Below, in pieces: positions 62,163 to 64,000 of a DNA stretch of 64,000 bases. Origin of the DNA: Desulfosporosinus lacus DSM 15449 (GTDB lineage: Bacteria > Bacillota > Desulfitobacteriia > Desulfitobacteriales > Desulfitobacteriaceae); assembly GCF_900129935.1 (NCBI RefSeq), contig NZ_FQXJ01000019.1, forward strand, positions 18,198-82,197. The letters run 5' to 3'. The position numbers were made by a program, and so were the translations under genes. Within the stretch, counting starts at the first letter, position 1. The number at the start of each line of letters is the position of its first letter. The notes below the pieces were generated by a model. The model worked only from the letters and a program-made list of their open reading frames with translations. It was not told the DNA's origin and made no database searches.

Positions 62163-63026
62163 ATGTCGGATGAACTACTATTTGGATCATCGATCACAGA
62201 AATAGTTAAAAAAAGAATTTCTGTCCGGACTTATTTAGAGCAACCATTAACGCCTGAGATTCAGGATAAGTTGCGTGGATTTTTTTTAACCTCCAGGGGT
62301 CCATTTGGAGGAAATGTAAGATTTGAGCTCATTGAAAGTGATCTTGCTCGTAAAGAATCGAGCGTAAAGCTAGGGACTTATGGGGTGATAAAAGGTGCAT
62401 CGACCTATGTTGTTGCCGCAGTTGAAAAGGCTGACAGAGATTTGGAGGATTTTGGATATTCCTTTGAGAAGGTTGTTTTATATGCTACATCCTTGGGGTT
62501 AGGTACTTGTTGGCTTGGAGGTACTTTTAAGAAAAGTGAATTTGCTAAAGCGATTGAGCAAAAAGATCATGAGATCTTGCCATGTATCTCGCCGATTGGT
62601 TATCCTAGCAATAGAAAGAGTTTGATCGATTCTGCTATGAGATTTACTGCCGGATCAAAGAACAGAAAAGGATGGAGCGAGCTTTTCTTCAATAGTGATT
62701 TTGGGCATCATTTGTCTAAGTCGGCGGCTGGGAAATACGAAACCCCTCTGGAAATGCTTCGACTTGCACCCTCAGCTTCCAATAAGCAACCGTGGAGGTT
62801 TGTGAAGGATACTAATAAGAGTCATTTCTTTCTCCAACACACTAAGGGCTATGCTAAATTTATGGCTCACGATTTGCAAAGAGTCGATATGGGTATTGCC
62901 ATGTGTCATTTTGAACTGACTGCCAAAGAACAAGGTATCAGTGGAAAATGGCAGATCAGGGATATCGGAAGCATCAGTACACCACCAGATACCGAGTATT
63001 TGGTTAGTTGGGTCGATGGCATTTAA
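62163..63026 (+). CDS. Putative nitroreductase (TM1586-like)
   Basis: ATG 62163 sits 7 nt after GGAGG. The 287-residue product has a doubled nitroreductase-type layout: ITEIVKKRISVRTYLEQPL, LYATSLGLGTCWLGGTFKKSEF near residue 108, and a second half with LEMLRLAPSASNKQPWRFV near 206. It resembles the TM1586 nitroreductase family, an FMN-binding group of unknown substrate. Confidence 0.8.
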   Translation: MSDELLFGSSITEIVKKRISVRTYLEQPLTPEIQDKLRGFFLTSRGPFGGNVRFELIESDLARKESSVKLGTYGVIKGASTYVVAAVEKADRDLEDFGYSFEKVVLYATSLGLGTCWLGGTFKKSEFAKAIEQKDHEILPCISPIGYPSNRKSLIDSAMRFTAGSKNRKGWSELFFNSDFGHHLSKSAAGKYETPLEMLRLAPSASNKQPWRFVKDTNKSHFFLQHTKGYAKFMAHDLQRVDMGIAMCHFELTAKEQGISGKWQIRDIGSISTPPDTEYLVSWVDGI

Positions 63027-63064
63027 TCTATTATTATTCTATTTAATGTGAAGGATGAGGTCTA

Positions 63065-63373
63065 TTGAACGCAGGGTCATGGATTGCAATCTACTTGCCA
63101 TTGTTCATAATATTTTTTATCATTTTGCCACAGCAACGTGCGGTGCATAAGGCGGTACTGTTAAAAATCAGGAAGAGGAAAGGTGTAGATATAATGACTA
63201 ACGAGCTCATCAAAAAGTACATCGGCAAGAAATGTCTGATATCCACAGGGACTTTTGGAACTACTGTCAAGGGAATAATAATAGGTGTCAATGAAAATTG
63301 GCTTGAAGTAGAAACGAAAAAAGGTAACGAACTTATTAATGCGGAATTTATTCAGAGTATAAAAATGATATAA
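63065..63373 (+). CDS. Small membrane-anchored DUF6897-like protein
   Basis: 102 residues from TTG 63065 behind GGATGAGG. One N-terminal membrane helix (about 5-22), then a basic linker, then a ~60-residue beta-rich part, ELIKKYIGKKCLISTGTFGTTVKGIIIGVNENWLEVETKKG, like the DUF6897/Sm-type small barrel. ATG 63194 could give the soluble part alone. Function unknown. Confidence 0.6.
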   Translation: MNAGSWIAIYLPLFIIFFIILPQQRAVHKAVLLKIRKRKGVDIMTNELIKKYIGKKCLISTGTFGTTVKGIIIGVNENWLEVETKKGNELINAEFIQSIKMI

Positions 63374-63547
63374 ATGCAAATGCTACAATATAGTACGGTA
63401 TCCAAACCCCTTGAAATGAAAGGACCTAGAAATAGAGTTCTTTAATCTTGAAACACCATATTGACGGGCACGTAAGTATCTATGATATTATAATGACTTT
63501 GCTCCATTGAGGTGAATATTTGAGAGCAATAGGAGTTAAAATAGTCG

Positions 63548-63576
63548 TTGACAGCATATCATGAAAATGGTATTAT
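63548..63576 (+). promoter_or_regulatory. rRNA operon promoter P1
   Basis: TTGACA (63548-63553), a 17-bp spacer and TATTAT (63571-63576). A weaker upstream TTGACG near 63461 with GATATT 17 bp on may be a further promoter. Confidence 0.75.
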
Positions 63577-63662
63577 GACTGGGTGCCTCAAACGCACTTG
63601 GTAAATCAGAAAGGCAAGAGTTACTACTCTATGCATCTGACTCAAGGTTAAGAAATTAGCTA

Positions 63663-63691
63663 TTGACAACGAGAGTTGAAAATGCTAAGAT
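63663..63691 (+). promoter_or_regulatory. rRNA operon promoter P2
   Basis: TTGACA (63663-63668), a 17-bp spacer and TAAGAT (63686-63691), in tandem with P1 and ~140 bp ahead of the 16S start. Confidence 0.7.
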
Positions 63692-63699
63692 ACAACTCT

Positions 63700-63829
63700 G
63701 GCCTTAAACAGCCAAAGAAAATGATGGTCTTTGAAAACTAAACAACAAGGACAGCCAATGAGAGAAACTCGAAAGAGTTTCAAAAGAAATCATGAGCGAA
63801 TCATCTTCTTCATTGAAGTGAAATAACTT
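63700..63829 (+). other. rRNA leader
   Basis: The stretch TTTGAAAACTAAACAACAAGG is typical of pre-rRNA leaders and spacers in Firmicutes. It should hold antitermination and processing signals. An ORF on the minus strand here is not a gene. Confidence 0.6.

Positions 63830-64000
<171 letters not shown>

Overview
The window comes from a low-GC, anaerobic, spore-former-type Firmicute of the Peptococcaceae, most likely Desulfosporosinus. The 5' end of a 16S rRNA gene at the right edge (from about 63830) has a variable region that reads like that genus. The gene content agrees: multihaem cytochrome c, NrfD-type and Rieske/cytochrome b modules, a tungsten-type aldehyde:ferredoxin oxidoreductase, and many orphan ferredoxins. 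The naming rests on memory of sequence families; no search was run.

Layout. 1-6268: a respiratory unit reading rightward, made of a molybdopterin oxidoreductase (cut by the left edge), a four-cluster Fe-S subunit, an NrfD anchor, a Rieske protein, a b6-type cytochrome b, a short subunit-IV-like protein and a multihaem cytochrome c. 6631-9142: FmdB-like zinc ribbon, 2[4Fe-4S] ferredoxin, coiled-coil protein and a CoA-disulfide/persulfide reductase with a rhodanese domain. 9566-16736: accessory genes (VanW, YoaP-like and GNAT acetyltransferases, methyltransferase, YjbR-like, ThpR), with ilvD on the minus strand and a deleted racemase pseudogene. 16769-21155 (minus): D-aminoacylase-like amidohydrolase, and a padR - leaderless WtpA-like binding protein - chrA set. 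22895-25111 (minus): hom-thrB.

25230-32711 is a branched-chain amino acid operon, ilvE-ilvB-ilvN-ilvC-leuA-[leuD fragment]-leuB, headed by a probable ppGpp riboswitch (ykkC subtype 2a) with an overlapping terminator. leuC and the start of leuD are absent. 32750-36416 is proC-proB-proA behind a T-box leader with a proline (CCC) specifier. 36571-52363 holds accessory genes, including a glycolipid synthase behind 11-bp phased Pho-box-like repeats, two lipoproteins, an NlpC/P60 hydrolase, a GlmL/MutL-like orphan and a nitroreductase.

The most striking observation is at 52508-52846. It is a small ArsC/Spx-like gene in which the active-site cysteine codon is an in-frame TGA. A 7-bp hairpin with a CGGGT loop follows 22 nt downstream, as expected for a bacterial SECIS element. 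I read it as a selenoprotein with a U-x-x-C active site.

52947-57088: TetR regulator, iron alcohol dehydrogenase, aldehyde:ferredoxin oxidoreductase and a MoaD-like protein. 57197-63373: RluA-type pseudouridine synthase, secreted Gly-rich protein, gamma-glutamyltransferase, XRE regulator with membrane partner, a 25-residue protein and a second nitroreductase. 63374-64000: tandem rRNA promoters, leader and the 16S start. I saw no CRISPR array, intact insertion sequence or tRNA gene.
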